Shown: positions 11,421 through 23,963, counted from the stretch's first letter. The stretch: 64,000 bases of DNA from Corylus avellana (GCF_901000735.1 NC_081546.1:27857900-27921899), one strand, 5' to 3'. A program made the numbers and translations. Notes: a model not told the origin generated them from the letters alone.

Positions 11421-14400
11421 ATGGCCTTCATCGGAGATTCTTCCTCTTCCTCCTCTTCCGTCACCCGTCAATGGGCTCACGATGTGTTCTTGAGCTTTAG
11501 AGGCGAAGATACTCGAAACAATTTTACTGCTCATCTATATGCAGCTTTGGATCAAAAGGGAATCAACACCTACATAGATAATGACCTCGAAAGAGGAGAG
11601 AAAATTTCTCCAACACTTCTCAAAGCTATTGAAGAGTCAAGAATTTCAGTCATTGTGCTCTCTCAAAACTATGCATCTTCCTCATGGTGCTTGGATGAAC
11701 TTGCAACGATCCTTGAGTGTAAGGAAACAAAGGGACAAATTGTTCTACCAGTGTTTTACAAGGTAGATCCATCAGAAGTACGATATCAAAGAAATAGTTT
11801 TGGAGAAGCATTTGTCAAACATGAAGAAAGATTCAAAGATGATCAAATGAAGGTGCAGAGGTGGAAGACAGTCCTAACACAAGTGGCCACTTTGTCCGGG
11901 TGGAATTTAGGGAACAGGTATTTCTAACAACACTTTTTATTTTATCATATACAATTTTAAATTTATTAAAACTTTCATTTACATTAAGATCATATTTTGA
12001 AAATTAATCATTTTTAACATAAAATGTAATTTTACATATTTTTTATTGGTAGGAATGAGCATGACTTTATTCAGGAAATCATTGAATGGGTGAATTCAAT
12101 GTTAGTAAAAGAGACATATTTTCAAGTTGCCAAGTATCCAGTTGGATTAGAGTCTCGTGTAAAAGCTATGAAGTCGCGTTTAGATATAAAGAAGAAAGAC
12201 AATACATACATGGTAGGGATAGTCGGAACTGGTGGAATCGGTAAGACAACTCTAGCCAAAGCCATCTACAACTCGATTGCTTCTCAGTTTGAAGGTAGTT
12301 GTTTTCTTGAAAACGTTAGAGAAACTTCCGGCCAAAAGGACGGCCTGATCCATTTACAAAATAAACTTTTATCAAAGATCCTAGGAGGTTCAAATCATAT
12401 GGTTGACAATGTTGATCAAGGAGTTACTTTGATAAAGGAGAGGCTTCATCTAAAAAGGATACTTTTAGTTCTTGATGATGTGGATAAGTCAGTCCAATTA
12501 GATAAGTTAGCTGGAAAAACTGATTGGTTTGGCTTAGGAAGTAGAATTATCATAACTACAAGAGATAAACATTTTGCACATGATCGAGTTGAATCAATTT
12601 ACCCTGTGAATGAGTTGGATCACGACGAAGCTCTTCGGCTTTTTAGTTTGAATGCCTTCGAAAGTGACAAACCTAATGACGATTATGTTGGAGTCACAGA
12701 AGATGCAATACGTTATTGTGGAGGATTGCCACTAGCTTTAACAGTGCTAGGCTCTACTCTAAAAAATAGAAAAATACCTTATTGGAAAAGTAAATTGGAC
12801 GAGTACAGAAGAATTCCTAATAGTAATATCCAAGAAATACTTAAAATAAGTTTNNNNNNNNNNNNNNNNNNNNNNNNNNNNNNNNNNNNNNNNNNNNNNN
12901 NNNNNNNNNNNNNNNNNNNNNNNNNNNNNNNNNNNNNNNNNNNNNNNNNNNNNAAGACAAACTAGATGGATTATAAGCATCTTTCTTTTTACAAAGCAAT
13001 AAATGCATATATCTATATACTTATAAAAATAGAAATAAATTTTTTCATGACTAAAATTGTAGTTCTAGTAGTGTTAAAATATGGAGAACTTTATGTTATG
13101 ATTTTGCGTATACACTTAACTATACATTTTCTTGTTAGGGAACAAACAAAGTTGAGGGCATATTGATAGATTTGCCTAATTCAGACTTGATACACTTGAG
13201 TCCCAAAGCCTTTAAGAAGATGACAAGGCTCAGGCTATTTATAAGTCGTAATGCACGTCTTTCTGAAGAGCCTAATTTTCTCTCTAATAAATTAAGAGTA
13301 ATAGATTGGGCTGAATATTCTGGAGAATCTTTTCCATCCAATTTTTGTGGAAAGTACCTTGTGATTTTAAGAATGGCTCATAGTCGTATCAAGATATTGG
13401 ACAGAGTTCAGGTAAAATTTTTATTTTAATATTTGTATTTTTAAATTTTGTTGTAAACTTCTTTCAAAGTTCAAACTAATTTATTTCATTTTTTTTTCTT
13501 GACAGCAATTCCAAAACTTGACAACTATGGATTTCCATAATTGTGAATTCCTTGAAAAAATTCCTGATGTTTCAAGAATCCCAAATTTAGAGTTGTTGAA
13601 ACTTGATGATTGCAAAAATCTAGTTGAAGTTCATTGTTCTGTTGGATTCCTTGAAAAGCTCAACGAGCTGATCATTCGATCTTGCTCTAATCTTAGAAGT
13701 TTCCCGAAAAGCTTCAAGTCGAGATCTCTAGAGAAAATCGATTTTTGGAAATTTTCAATGCTTAAGAACTTTCCTGAAATGGAATGTGTAGAGGATATTT
13801 ACTGTTGTGATTCCTTAAGGGCACTTGATTGGGGCTCCACGTTCACGTTGTACCATTTAGATCTATCGGGGAGTGGTATTGTTACCCTTTCTCGATGTAT
13901 CGAAAGTTTTGTTGGAATGAAGTTCCTTTCTTTGGTTGGATGCGAGCAACTTCGAGAAATTCTAGGACTTCCACCAAATGTAGAAGAAGTAAGTGCTAGT
14001 AGGTGCGTGTCGTTGGAAATATTTTTAGAAGGAAGTAGAAAATCTCTATTGTTTAATACGGAGGATCCACCAGAGCATATGGGGGTTGGAACAGAAATTC
14101 CAGCACAACAATCATTGAGAAAGATAGATTTATCGTATAGCGGTATTGTTAGCCTGCCTATATGGTTCAACAAATTTGTCAAATTGGAGCAGCTTCACTT
14201 GAGTTTTTGCAAGCAACTTCGAAAAATTCTAGTACTCCCACCAAATGTAAGAAAAGTGTATGCTCCAGGTTGCTCATCATTGGAAGTATTTTTAGGAGAA
14301 GCTGGAAGATCTCAATTGTTTAATACATTTGTCCCACCAAATCTTTTGTGGAATGGAACAGCATCTTCGGCACTGCAACCATTGGAACAAAAGTTTCAAC

Positions 14401-15878
14401 TTGAATGCTCTTTCAATAGTTTGAAACGTCTAGAGCTAAGCGGTAGCGCTATTGTTAGCCTTCCTATATGGTTCAACAAATTTGTCAAATTGGGGGAGCT
14501 TAACTTGAGTAATTGCAAGCAACTTCGAAAAATTCTAGTACTCCCACCAAATGTAAGAGAAGTGTATGCTCCAGGTTGCTCATCATTGGAAGTATTTTTA
14601 GGAGAAGCTGGAAGATCTCAATTGTTTAATACAGTTGTCCCACCAAATCTTTTGTGGAATGGAACAGCATCTTCGGCACTGCAACCATTGGAACAAAAGT
14701 TTCAACTTGAATGCTCTTTCAATAGTTTGAAACGTCTAGAGCTAAGCGGTAGCGCTATTGTTAGCCTTCCTATATGGTTCAACAAATTTGTCAAATTGGG
14801 GGAGCTTAACTTGAGTAATTGCAAGCAACTTCGAAAAATTCTAGTACTCCCACCAAATGTAAGAGAAGTGTATGCTCCAGGTTGCTCATCATTGGAAGTA
14901 TTTTTAGGAGAAGCTGGAAGATCTCAATTGTTTAATACAGTTGTCCCACCAAATCTTTTGTGGAATGGAACAGCATCTTCGGCACTGCAACCATTGGAAC
15001 AAAAGTTTCAACTTGAATGCTCTTTCAATAGTTTGGAACGTCTAGATCTAAGCAGAAGCGCTATTGTTAGCCTTCCTATATGGTTCAACAAATTTGTCAA
15101 ATTGGAGAAGCTTCGCTTGAAATATTGCAAGCAACTTCAAGAAGTTCCAGAGCTTCCACGAAATATAAGATCTGTAGATTTGGGTGGATGCACGTCATTG
15201 GAAAGATTTCCATTTAATAACTTCCCAAAGCTATGGTGGATGGACTTCTCCTATTGCCCTGAACAAATAGGGAATGCTGTACACAATCATTTATTCAGTG
15301 AGGTATCTCTCTCTCCCTCTCTCTCTCTCATATATATGTACATGTTAGTGCTTGTCTTGATTTGTAGGCTGTATCACTTAAAATTTGTCATATCCGTGTA
15401 ACAGGGACATCCTAAGGTCGGTGGTTTTAAGTGTATATATCCGGGAAATAGGATTCCAGATTGCTTCAGCTATTATAAAGAGGTTTCAAATACTAATTTG
15501 TGTGAAATAGATACCGGGCCTCTACATTTTGATTCAAAGAATACAATATTTGCTTTCTCTGCTGTTATTGGAAGGAGGGATCATGGAAAGCATCAATCTA
15601 CTTTTTATATTCAGTTTGAAGTCTTCAATAATGGTCAGGAAAATCGTTCTAATCGCGCTATTATGAAACGTCAGACCACCAGGCCAGATCATGTAATTTT
15701 AATTTACAAATCATACCATTCTCAGCTAACGACGAATAATCTTCGAGTTAAATTTGGAATCTATCATCGTCCACCGTTAGTGTTCTTTAAAAGCTGTGCA
15801 TTCCATATAATAGAACAAGGGTATGATGATGATGATGATGATTATGAAAGCGACTGGAATCCAATAGAACAGAGATAG
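11421..15878 (+). CDS. TNL-A: TIR-NBS-LRR-C-JID immune receptor
   Basis: Five exons are supported by GT/AG sites and by paralogue comparison: 11421-11917 (TIR), 12053 to at least 12853 (NB-ARC, interrupted by a gap), 13139-13411, 13506-15302 (LRR) and 15405-15878 (C-JID). The TIR has DVFLSFRGEDTR at residues 21-32 and WCLDEL with the predicted NADase glutamate at residue 93. The NB-ARC shows the P-loop GTGGIGKTT (12225-12251), kinase-2 LLVLDDVD, RNBS-B GSRIIITTRDK and GLPLAL. ARC2 with its MHD motif falls in the gap. Exon 3 begins GTNKVEG, as is typical of TNLs. Exon 4 contains a 306-bp tandem repeat. Exon 5 encodes the YPGNRIPDCFS-type C-JID start. From family knowledge, such proteins oligomerise on effector sensing and make NAD-derived signals through the TIR. 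It is the only TNL here without internal stops in visible exons. The C-terminus may be shortened by the TAG at 15876. Confidence 0.9.
12854..12953. other. Assembly gap (100 N) inside TNL-A exon 2
   Basis: This placeholder gap begins just after QEILKIS of the NB-ARC and resumes in intron 2. It hides ARC2, the RNBS-D and MHD motifs and the exon 2 donor. Its true size is unknown. Confidence 0.99.
14151..15068 (+). repeat. Three in-frame 306-bp LRR repeats in TNL-A
   Basis: The motif AGCCTKCCTATATGGTTCAA recurs at 14151, 14457, 14763 and 15069, giving an exact 306-bp period (102 codons). Each unit encodes SLPIWFNKFVKL, a CKQLRKILVLPPNVR block, a PGCSSLEVFLGEAGRSQLFN block and a LECSFNSL block. 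The second and third units are nearly identical and differ mainly at the last 40 bases of the third. The period preserves the reading frame, so the repeat lengthens the LRR solenoid by whole modules. This is consistent with recent unequal crossing-over. Confidence 0.95.
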
Positions 15879-16313
15879 GATGATGATGATGATGATGATG
15901 AACGGCACAATTTACATTTCTGTTCTAAGAGACGCCGTAATGACGATGATGAAGAAGATGGTGATGGTACCCACAACAACAGAGGCATTCTTCGCTCCAG
16001 AAAATTGTATAGCTGCCAAGATCTGAGAATGAAATTAAATGCTTCTCAACACCCTTGTGGTGGACTCTACCAACATGGAAAACGCATCCTTCATTGTGTC
16101 AAGCCCATAATTACAGGCACCAACTTGTGTACTCTCACTTTCGCTGAGGAATTTCAGATGCCTCTTGGTGAATCGCAATTACATCAATCAAATCACCCCC
16201 AGAACTTGGGTTATAATAATGTAAGTGCTTCACTTATTACAAGTGAATTTTTGGCTCTACACAAAATATTGATTCTTAGCCATGTTGGTTTCACAACCTG
16301 GCTCATCCACTAG
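15879..16313 (+). other. In-frame open extension beyond the TNL-A stop
   Basis: After the TAG at 15876-15878 the same frame stays open for about 144 codons. It encodes an aspartate run, then CSKRRRNDDDEEDGDG, then MYSCQDLRMKL and onward to a stop near 16311. The paralogue TNL-D ends its C-JID exon with SKRRCGDDNDDDENLD, which aligns with this downstream stretch. This suggests that the TAG interrupts an originally longer acidic tail. The part beyond about 15990 has no paralogue support in this window. Confidence 0.6.
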
Positions 16314-17552
16314 AGCATTTTTATTACCCTTTGAAATTAATATTGCTTTATTTGAGGGACTAGTTCCTGCTTTTATAGTATTTTGCTTTATTATTTTTAT
16401 GGCATATTCAGGATTTCATTTTGCTTTGGGTTTGTGCATTATGCAAGATTTGCGTCATGCTGGCAAGCTGTTAACATGCTGCAAATTTCATGTTAGTGGT
16501 GTTACTCTCCATAGCCTCTCTTAATAATTCTTTTTTGTAAAGTTTTGAAGGTAAAACTTTCCATGCGATTGTAATTGAATTTTGTGGCAAAAAACTGACT
16601 TGCAATTTTTAGTAAATGTTTAGCAACTCTAAATCCCATGCTCATACTTTCTTTCTGTCATGTAGTAAGCCACCTTAATGAGACTCAAATTACAATTAGT
16701 AATGGCTACTTCTCTATTTTCTTGTTTTATTTGTGTTAGTATTATGCAATTTTGTAAGATTGGTATTGACACAGTTCAAAGATTTGGTCATTCATGCAAT
16801 TTTGCTTGATCACTTCTTGGATGAAAATTTAGTTTTTGAAGCCTTATAGCTTAGGGATAAAGTTTAGATGAACATAAACTTTGCTAAAATTTTTCTTTTT
16901 CTTCAAGGTTTAGTTAAATTTTTCACATATTTGCTTTTTTCTGTCTTTCTTTCATTATTTTTCTCCATTTTTTCTTAAGATCACACAACAACACGGAAGA
17001 GAAAATCAGTTCTTCTGACATAAAAGCTTGAACTAATTGATAAAGGGTCCTAGTATCTATTGGTGTGTCTTTCTTTTTTTTTGTTTCTTTTTGATTGGAG
17101 AGTACATACATGATGAAATTTTGGTATCATGTCTCACTTTGTATCCTATTCTTACTGGGAAAGGAGGTGCTATTCATTTGAATCATGATCTTCATGTTGC
17201 TACACGACCTTGGAGATTACCACAGCTCTATTTTCATTGTCCATAGATTCTACTCTTAACAGTTTGAGTTTTTTCATCTTAAAAATGAAGAAACGGTTGA
17301 ATACTTCTTTTCTTCGAGGAAGGGTGCTCTGCTCTGTGAATATTTTCTCTTGTTTTAGTGATAGCTTACTTGACTATGACTGAACTCACCCTGGTGCTCC
17401 ATTAAGTTCATGAATCTAATGCACTCAGCAGAAAAATCTCATAGACAAGTCCAAGAGTGTTGTGAAAACAACCAAAACTTAACAATTTAGAATTAGCAGG
17501 TTTTATATTCATTTTTAGAGGGAAAATTTTGTTTATTCTGTCATTTTGCAGG
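16314..17552. other. 3' flank of TNL-A, duplicated behind TNL-D
   Basis: No intact gene is seen. The segment at about 16750-16895 matches the reverse complement of 57760-57905 behind TNL-D, showing that 3' flanks were copied with the genes. Short ORFs (for example 17037-17246) have no recognisable domain. Confidence 0.6.
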
Positions 17553-18085
17553 ATATAATGGATCCTTGACTCAGTTGGATGATCATTATAATCTTCATGT
17601 GGATGGTTCTCATACGGTATGTCCTGATCCAAAGACTTTGTGGAAATTTCTAATGAATCTGATGTATATCCTGCAAATGTTTACCTACAAATGTGGCATT
17701 ACTAATTGAAATTGGTGACTGTTACATTCTTCATAGGATGGTGCTCGAGGGTTCACTGGTCTATTGCCTGCCTAGCTATAACTCATCTGCTTCTGGGACA
17801 CTTGTGGGTGCTGACGGGCAGTGTGCCGGCCAACAACAATATTTTCCTTCCTCAGGATATGTTCAGCAACATGTCTCCTGTGGATCAGAAGCTTTTTCTA
17901 TTCATTTTTAGAGGGAAAATTTTGTTTACTCTGTCTCCTTTGGATCAATCTTTTGTGTCAGAGGTTGGACTATTTTTTCCAAGTAAAATGGCTTAAACTC
18001 TATGAAAATATTTGGCAACACTGCTAATAAATTTTCAAAGTCTATTCCTCGTACAACACCAATCAAAACACTGAACAAGGTACTT
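17553..18085 (+). pseudogene. Fragment of a YTH-domain (ECT-type) m6A reader gene, N-terminal exons
   Basis: Three separated blocks resemble the disordered N-terminal half of plant ECT proteins, cytoplasmic readers of m6A in mRNA. These are YNGSLTQLDDHYNLHVDGSH (about 17553-17615), GSLVYCLPSYNSSASGTLVG with ADGQCAGQQQYFPSSGYVQQ and HVSCGSEAF (about 17750-17905), and KFSKSIPRTTPIKTLNKV (about 18028-18080). The blocks sit in different frames separated by intron-like AT-rich DNA, and the tyrosine/glycine-rich order matches the family as I know it. No YTH domain follows; the next landmark is the assembly gap. YTH-domain remnants do occur at 56.5 and 63.7 kb. It is on the same strand as TNL-A. It is broken and unlikely to make a reader. 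Confidence 0.7.
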
Positions 18086-18376
18086 CATTTTTTGTTAGCT
18101 AAATCACATGTTTTCTCATTTTCATGTGGTAAAACCATGGTACAAAGTACAATTAAATTGGATTTTAGCTTGATGCTTTTTCTTAATTTTAATTTCATTG
18201 GAGACTTATTTGCTAAAGAGCTGGATAGATGAGTATGATAGTATGGTCATGCTGCTGTCGATGCTTGGACTAGATAGAAGATAAAAAGCTAAGAAGGGTA
18301 AATAATTTTTTTAATAGAAATAGCTGATGTTAATAGTCATTGGTTGGGGATTATTTATTTATTTTTTTGAAGAAAA

Positions 18377-18476
18377 NNNNNNNNNNNNNNNNNNNNNNNN
18401 NNNNNNNNNNNNNNNNNNNNNNNNNNNNNNNNNNNNNNNNNNNNNNNNNNNNNNNNNNNNNNNNNNNNNNNNNNNN
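18377..18476. other. Assembly gap (100 N) at the TNL-B body
   Basis: On its right side, reading leftward, lies an ATG (18477-18479) preceded by a TNL promoter. On its left side lies 3' flank of TNL-A. A whole TNL-B coding body could therefore be hidden here, since 100 N is a placeholder. Confidence 0.97.
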
Positions 18477-18700
18477 CATGGACGAAGTTGCAAGAATACT
18501 AGTTTCACTGGAGAAAATTGAGATGGGAATGGCAGAAGGGCGAGCTAAAGCTAGTTAGCAAATAGAAAAGTGGATGCCGCGTTGCATAATATGAAAAGAA
18601 TACAAGTTAGTCCCACGTACACGTACGTGACGCCTCAAAAGAAAAATGAGCAAAACTTCTCGGCAACTTCCTTTCTATTTAGAAGAAAAGAAATATGAAA
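18477..18700 (-). promoter_or_regulatory. Promoter, leader and start codon of hidden TNL-B
   Basis: The reverse complement matches the region just upstream of TNL-A (11230-11423) and of TNL-E (52674-52890). It includes the leader CTTCGTCCATG with the ATG at 18479-18477 and the block around CCCACGTACACGT. The start codon is the last known base before the gap. The W-box core seen in the other two promoters is altered here. Confidence 0.75.
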
Positions 18701-21450
18701 AAAGAGAATGAATGCAGGAATGAAAAGATGGTATATATTGGTAAAAATAAAATTGATCATGAAGGCCAACCCAAGTCTAAAGTGTTCATTCATACCGAAA
18801 ATAATTAAACTAAATACGTGTTGAGTTGAGGATTAATTGTATAGCAGTCTCTTAAAATACCTCTAAGAAAATGGCTAGTAACGTTTTTCCTAATTAGTCC
18901 CGAAATATTCATAATTCTAAGTATCTTGTAAATAATAGTTTGCAGTATATACACCATACAAGTTGTGACTTGTTAGAGAGATAATTGTTAATACAGTTGA
19001 AAGATAAGAATGACAATGAAACATGATACTGTAGTGCAATGTGGCCGGCCAGGACAGGGGACTTGCATTAATACTTAGTAAAGTAGTCGTTTGGGAAAAT
19101 TGCAAACCCTACAAGAAAAAGAGGAAAATGAAGTATAATTAAATGAATTTTGCTGATATTGCTTCGTTTGCGCAATATCAGTATTTTTTTAGAAGATATT
19201 TCTTAAATTTAGAAAACCAAATTACATTTTTGCATTCGTACATTTTACAATGGCTTCTCTTATTATTTTTCTATATTATTTAAATATTCTTTCAAATCAA
19301 TGATAGGGAAAGAGAGAGGAAAGATTTTTTATTTTTAATAAAATAAGGATAAGGAAAGGTAAAGTGTTTTCTTAAATATTTTATAGCACCATAGCTTTTT
19401 CTTAGTTTAGGGAAGGAAAGGAAAAGATATTGCGGAAAGAAATTAAAGACAAAACAGAATAAAGAAAATAAATACAGGAAAGTTTACGTGGTTCAGTGTA
19501 TGACTTACGTTTATAGGATAAAGCCCAAATGACTACATTTTTCTCTTATTTTGTTGGTGATATTTACAAGATAACATTCTCCGATTTCTAGGAGAATTAT
19601 GGTAGATGAAAATAATACAAATATGGAGATAGTATCATATTTGAATGCATTCAAATATGATCAACTAAAATCAAATATCTGAAATAAAATCTCCTGATAT
19701 ATGCTAACATAGAGAAGGGAATGGGGTTTAGAGTGTTGTCATAATTTTTGTAACGTTATTAAAGTTAAAAAATTTGCAATATATTTTATCCTTTGAGTAA
19801 GAATTGCGATAATTCTTTGAATTAAATTAGCAACTGCTTGGCAACTTCCTTAAAGCTGACCTTTTCATGATTTGCAGTGATTTCCATTTTAATCCACTTC
19901 ATTATTCCATTATTTGCCTATTTTTGATTAAAACTTTACATCTTTTGAGATACTAAAAATATTTTTTAAATTTTCTAAAGCAATCGTAAACTAGTTATCC
20001 GACTTTTTTTTTCATCTTTTTCTTTAGCTTTCTGCTTTGAGTCGTCATCAATCACTTTTTATTTATTTTTTTAGCTTTGCTTTGTCAAGAAACTTGTTGG
20101 CAATTTCCTTGCAGTTGTAATACAGATTACAGAGAACCGAAAAGAGAGATGGGGATAAAGGAGTCATCATATAAAGGATAAAAATGAAGGGAAAAAGTGC
20201 TGTGGTGACCCGCATTAAGGTATCCAATGCAACCAAATTATGATTTAGTTGCATATAATAAATTAACAAAGCCAAACTTTACCACTTCATTTTTTTATTT
20301 TATTTTATTTTTTTGTGTTCGTTGATCAATTTGGTCAAAAAACGGATAAAATATACGCCACGATGAAGGTCATTCCATCCTGATTCCACGCTGAATATAA
20401 AAGAAGTCAAGTATAAGGTTTTGTACCCATGATTTACGCAAAGAAAAATCCTACACAATTTTTATTTATTTATTAATTGTCACACTCATTTTTCCATTCT
20501 CTTAAAGTGGGTTTTAAAAATTACCACTAATTTAAATGAATTGTAATTTAATAATAATTTTAAAACTCCCCTAAAAGAGTGTAAAAATAAATGTAAAAAA
20601 ATAATCATTACTCTTTACGCAAAAGTGATATGAGTGCGAGCTTACCGAACAAAAAAAAACAATGAGATAAATTATTCTCAATTTCTTATAACATGCAATA
20701 GTATCTAACACTTTTGTCTCAACTTTTACATTTCTAATTTCTACTTAATTCAATTGACCGAACGATTACATATACTTACAAAAAAAAAAATATACATATT
20801 ATTTACTTTTATTGTGATTGCATTGAAGAGAGACGAACATAGTAGCACATGTTGCAGCAGGCAAAATGAATGGTATATCATCATTTTGCTGTATAGATAT
20901 ACCTTTGAAAATCAGTTTTTGGATACTTTTAATGTTATGTTGAACGACAAAAACAAAACGAAAAAAATCTGAACTATTGATTAATTACTCTGATCTATGC
21001 GATGGGTTTCTAGTCTTCCCGTGTTGGAAGCACGACTAGACCAATCAAATTAACATTCAATTGATAATATCTTTTCAGGCTAGTAAAAATTATTAATGTC
21101 TTTTAACATTGAAAATACTCTTAAAATAAAAATAAAAAATTCAAAAAAAGACAAACTAGGGTATGCACTACACTTTGCTTTGCCAAGAAACTTGTTGGCA
21201 ATTTCCGCTATGAGAAATACATGCTAAATTTCGTGGGCACTAGCACGTGGAACAACAAATAACATAAAATAACGAATTGAAGAAGCATGGGTAAATAAAT
21301 AATTGAAGAAGTGGGTGGTGCAGGGATTTTAAGAATATAATGTACACAATCTTTTGAATTAATGTTTAAAAAATATTGAATACAAGTGATTTCTTTTGCT
21401 TCATTGGGAATTCAATTGCAATAAATACATGTATTTATACTCTTTAGTTG

Positions 21451-22084
21451 AAGGGAAAAATATAAAAAAAAACCCCTCAAACTGACAGCCGTTTGCGATA
21501 GAGCTTCACAATGTTTAAAATGTGTTAAAGTAGTCCATCAAACTATCAAAGTGTGTCAAAAAGACCACATCTTTTTCATATTCCTATAATACCTTTATTC
21601 TTTTAAAAATTAAAATAAAAAATTAATATAGTAATAAAATAAAAATAAAAAACTAAAAAATAAAATTTTAAAATATATATATATATAAAGAAAAAAGGAA
21701 AAAAGGAAATGGGTGGCTACCAGTTGAGCCAACCACATGGTTTGATTTTGCATTTATCCATATTTTTTTATACCACTCGAGCGATTTGTAATTTAAGCCA
21801 ACTGCAGTGATTAATATTTTATTTATTCCAAAAAAAAATTGTATTTATTCCCCCCATGGGTTTTTTTCTTTTCTTTTTTTTTTTTTAAAAAAAGTAATTT
21901 AATTTATTTTATTTTATTTTGTTTACGTTTTAAAAGAATACAGGTATTATAGGAATATAAAAAATATGTGGCCTTTTTGACACACTTTAGTAGTTTGATG
22001 GGCTACTTTAATTCCTTTCGAATATTATGGGGCACTATTGCAAATGACTGTTAGTTTGAGGAGCTTTTTTATATTTTTCCCTTA
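21451..22084. mobile_element. Long-TIR MITE
   Basis: Terminal inverted repeats of roughly 150 bp are visible. CCCCTCAAACTGACAGCCGT near 21473 pairs with AATGACTGTTAGTTTGAGGA near 22042. GTGTGTCAAAAAGACCACAT near 21551 pairs with ATGTGGCCTTTTTGACACAC near 21965. The outermost bases AGGGAAAAATATAAA and TATATTTTTCCCTT also pair. The centre includes GGTGGCTACCAGTTGAGCCA and an AT-rich filler, without an ORF. It is absent from the left arm. Confidence 0.8.
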
Positions 22085-22390
22085 GTTAAAATATGATATA
22101 TTAATATCATTATTCTTGTTAAATTTTTATTTAGTTCCGTTACTTTGAATTGTATCATCATTTTCCAAATGTTTTGTGTACTATTTTTTCAATAGAATTT
22201 CTTCTCACTTAAATATTTAAATCAATAGAACTACGTATTATATATAGGATTTTGTTGATAAATAATTCTTCCCTTCACAATTTTGCAGTTGTCTCTCTTG
22301 AGGGAAGGAAGCAATATTTGATTATGGATAAGGGTTTTGATCTATCTATAAATAAGCATGTGATTCTTCGTTCGTCATAACTTGAACGTG

Positions 22391-23447
22391 AGAAAACACT
22401 AGGCCAAAAACTCTATTCAATACTCTCCATTTTGGTATGTTTATATGTAATCTTCTCCCAAATTCTAATAATATATACTTCTATGTACTATGTCATAACT
22501 GACATAGTTTGAGGTAAGACAGCAAATTTAAGATAAAAAGAAAATGAATAAAAATGTTAAATTGCCGAATTGGTTCAAAAAATGGGAAAAAAAAATGTTG
22601 CCTGTAGTTGCAAAAAGTGGGTTCCTCAATTCCTTTCAAATACAAACATATTTTTATATACATAACAGTTGAGCCAATACGCACTATACAATTCTAAACT
22701 GTTAAGGAGACCAGTGATAGCGGCGATTGGCAAGGCATAAGTGGGTCGGTTGAATGGGCCTATTTGGCCTAAACCCATGGACCGAATTAAAGATTGGTCT
22801 GACTCGAGAGTGCCCGCTAAAACAAAAATAACCTCAAGAAGATTAAACCAGGTTGAATTGCGCTGAAAAAGTCTGTGAAACAGAATTGAACAATGCATGA
22901 ACTGACTTGAACCGGACCAAATTAACTTGGTGGAGAATCTCGTTTTGTGCCATATGGAGATGCCTAAAGCAAACACGGACCAAAAATATGAAATCAGGAT
23001 GAAAAAATGAGTAGGAAACACCTAGTCAACCATGGCAGAAATCAAAGTGAACGTTCGAAGTCAACTTATATGTATTGTAATTCTTTTAACGTTCTAAATT
23101 TAATTTTAAAATTTTTATAAATAAAAAAAATATATAATTAATCTGAATTATTGAAAAAACTATAACACGTATAGCTTTTTAACGGCAACTAAACCAAATT
23201 CAAAGTGTTTTTGTTTGGTGCTCAGAAGAGCAATTATCGTTTTATTTTGTTAGCAGATTCTTGTAGTTGTTGTTCCACCTTTACATGCTCGAGTGTTTGT
23301 AAAGAAAAATACTATACAATATACCTCTATCTCTAAAAACTGCCTAGTAGTCCTTGGAGCTTTTTTATTTTTAACAAAAGCTTATCCAATGATGTATCAC
23401 AACATTAGTCCAACAAATTAAGAGTAAGATGAAAGTGTAATATGTAT
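22391..23447. other. Intergenic spacer left of the gypsy element
   Basis: No gene is supported. The minus-strand open frame at 22626-23021 has no domain. The last part (about 23190-23447) matches 53200-53460 in direct orientation, which marks the ancestral site into which the gypsy element inserted. Confidence 0.6.
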
Positions 23448-23963
23448 TGTTAATGCACAGTTTTTCGAGGATGATGTGGCACAATCTCAGGGAAGTATAA
23501 TGATGTCCGAGGATGTGTCGGCCTTGCACACAAGAACAAACAGAAGGATTAGAGTCCCCAGTGGTCTCCCAACGGGGATACTCCGATACCTAAGTCAGTG
23601 ATGAGAGAGAAAAGATGTAAGCAACAATAAGCCAAGATAACAGGAGTTGCGATAATCTTAACATCGGCAAATATTTGAAAGAGGGATAAGGTCTGTTGGT
23701 TGTTCTATGATCTTAGTAGCCTAAGATCAAGGGATGAACGTTATAGCTTTTGCACGATGCTCGGTTAGGGAGTCCGAGTAGGACTCAGTCACCTTTTTCA
23801 GCTAACAGATCAAGATGATCTAAGTGTTGGATAATATGATTGTATCTTCATGGTAGAATGACCAACTTACCCTTCGACCAATGGATTGATAGATCTGTTT
23901 ATTCTCTAGATCTTGGGCTTATGGCCCATTGGGCCTTAGAGGAAGAAGATCCATGACCCAACA
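23448..23963 (-). repeat. 3' LTR of the Tat-type element
   Basis: It starts TGTTAATGCACAG and ends ATGACCCAACA on the plus strand. It is 516 bp and lacks two blocks of roughly 80 bp each that are present in the other LTR: one after CTTAACATCGG and one after ACCCTTCG. Confidence 0.93.

Larger units (their letters stand above)
18477..22390. repeat. Right arm of the large inverted duplication
   Basis: This is the reverse-complement counterpart of 6352-11420, with the blocks in mirrored order. It lacks the two MITEs of the left arm and carries its own MITE at 21451-22084. Small ORFs (for example 20063-20275 on the minus strand) mirror those of the left arm but look like chance frames. No gene besides the TNL-B start is supported. 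Confidence 0.85.

Noticed and set aside
13799..14182. 127-residue minus-strand frame inside TNL-A exon 4
   Set aside because: Antisense of a well-supported LRR exon with no independent evidence.
14151..15068. Regularly spaced repeats as a possible CRISPR array
   Set aside because: The units are 306 bp, fully coding and in frame with the LRR, in a plant nuclear locus.
22626..23021. 131-residue minus-strand open frame
   Set aside because: No domain, hydrophobic low-complexity composition and no splice or promoter context; most likely a chance frame in repeat-derived DNA.
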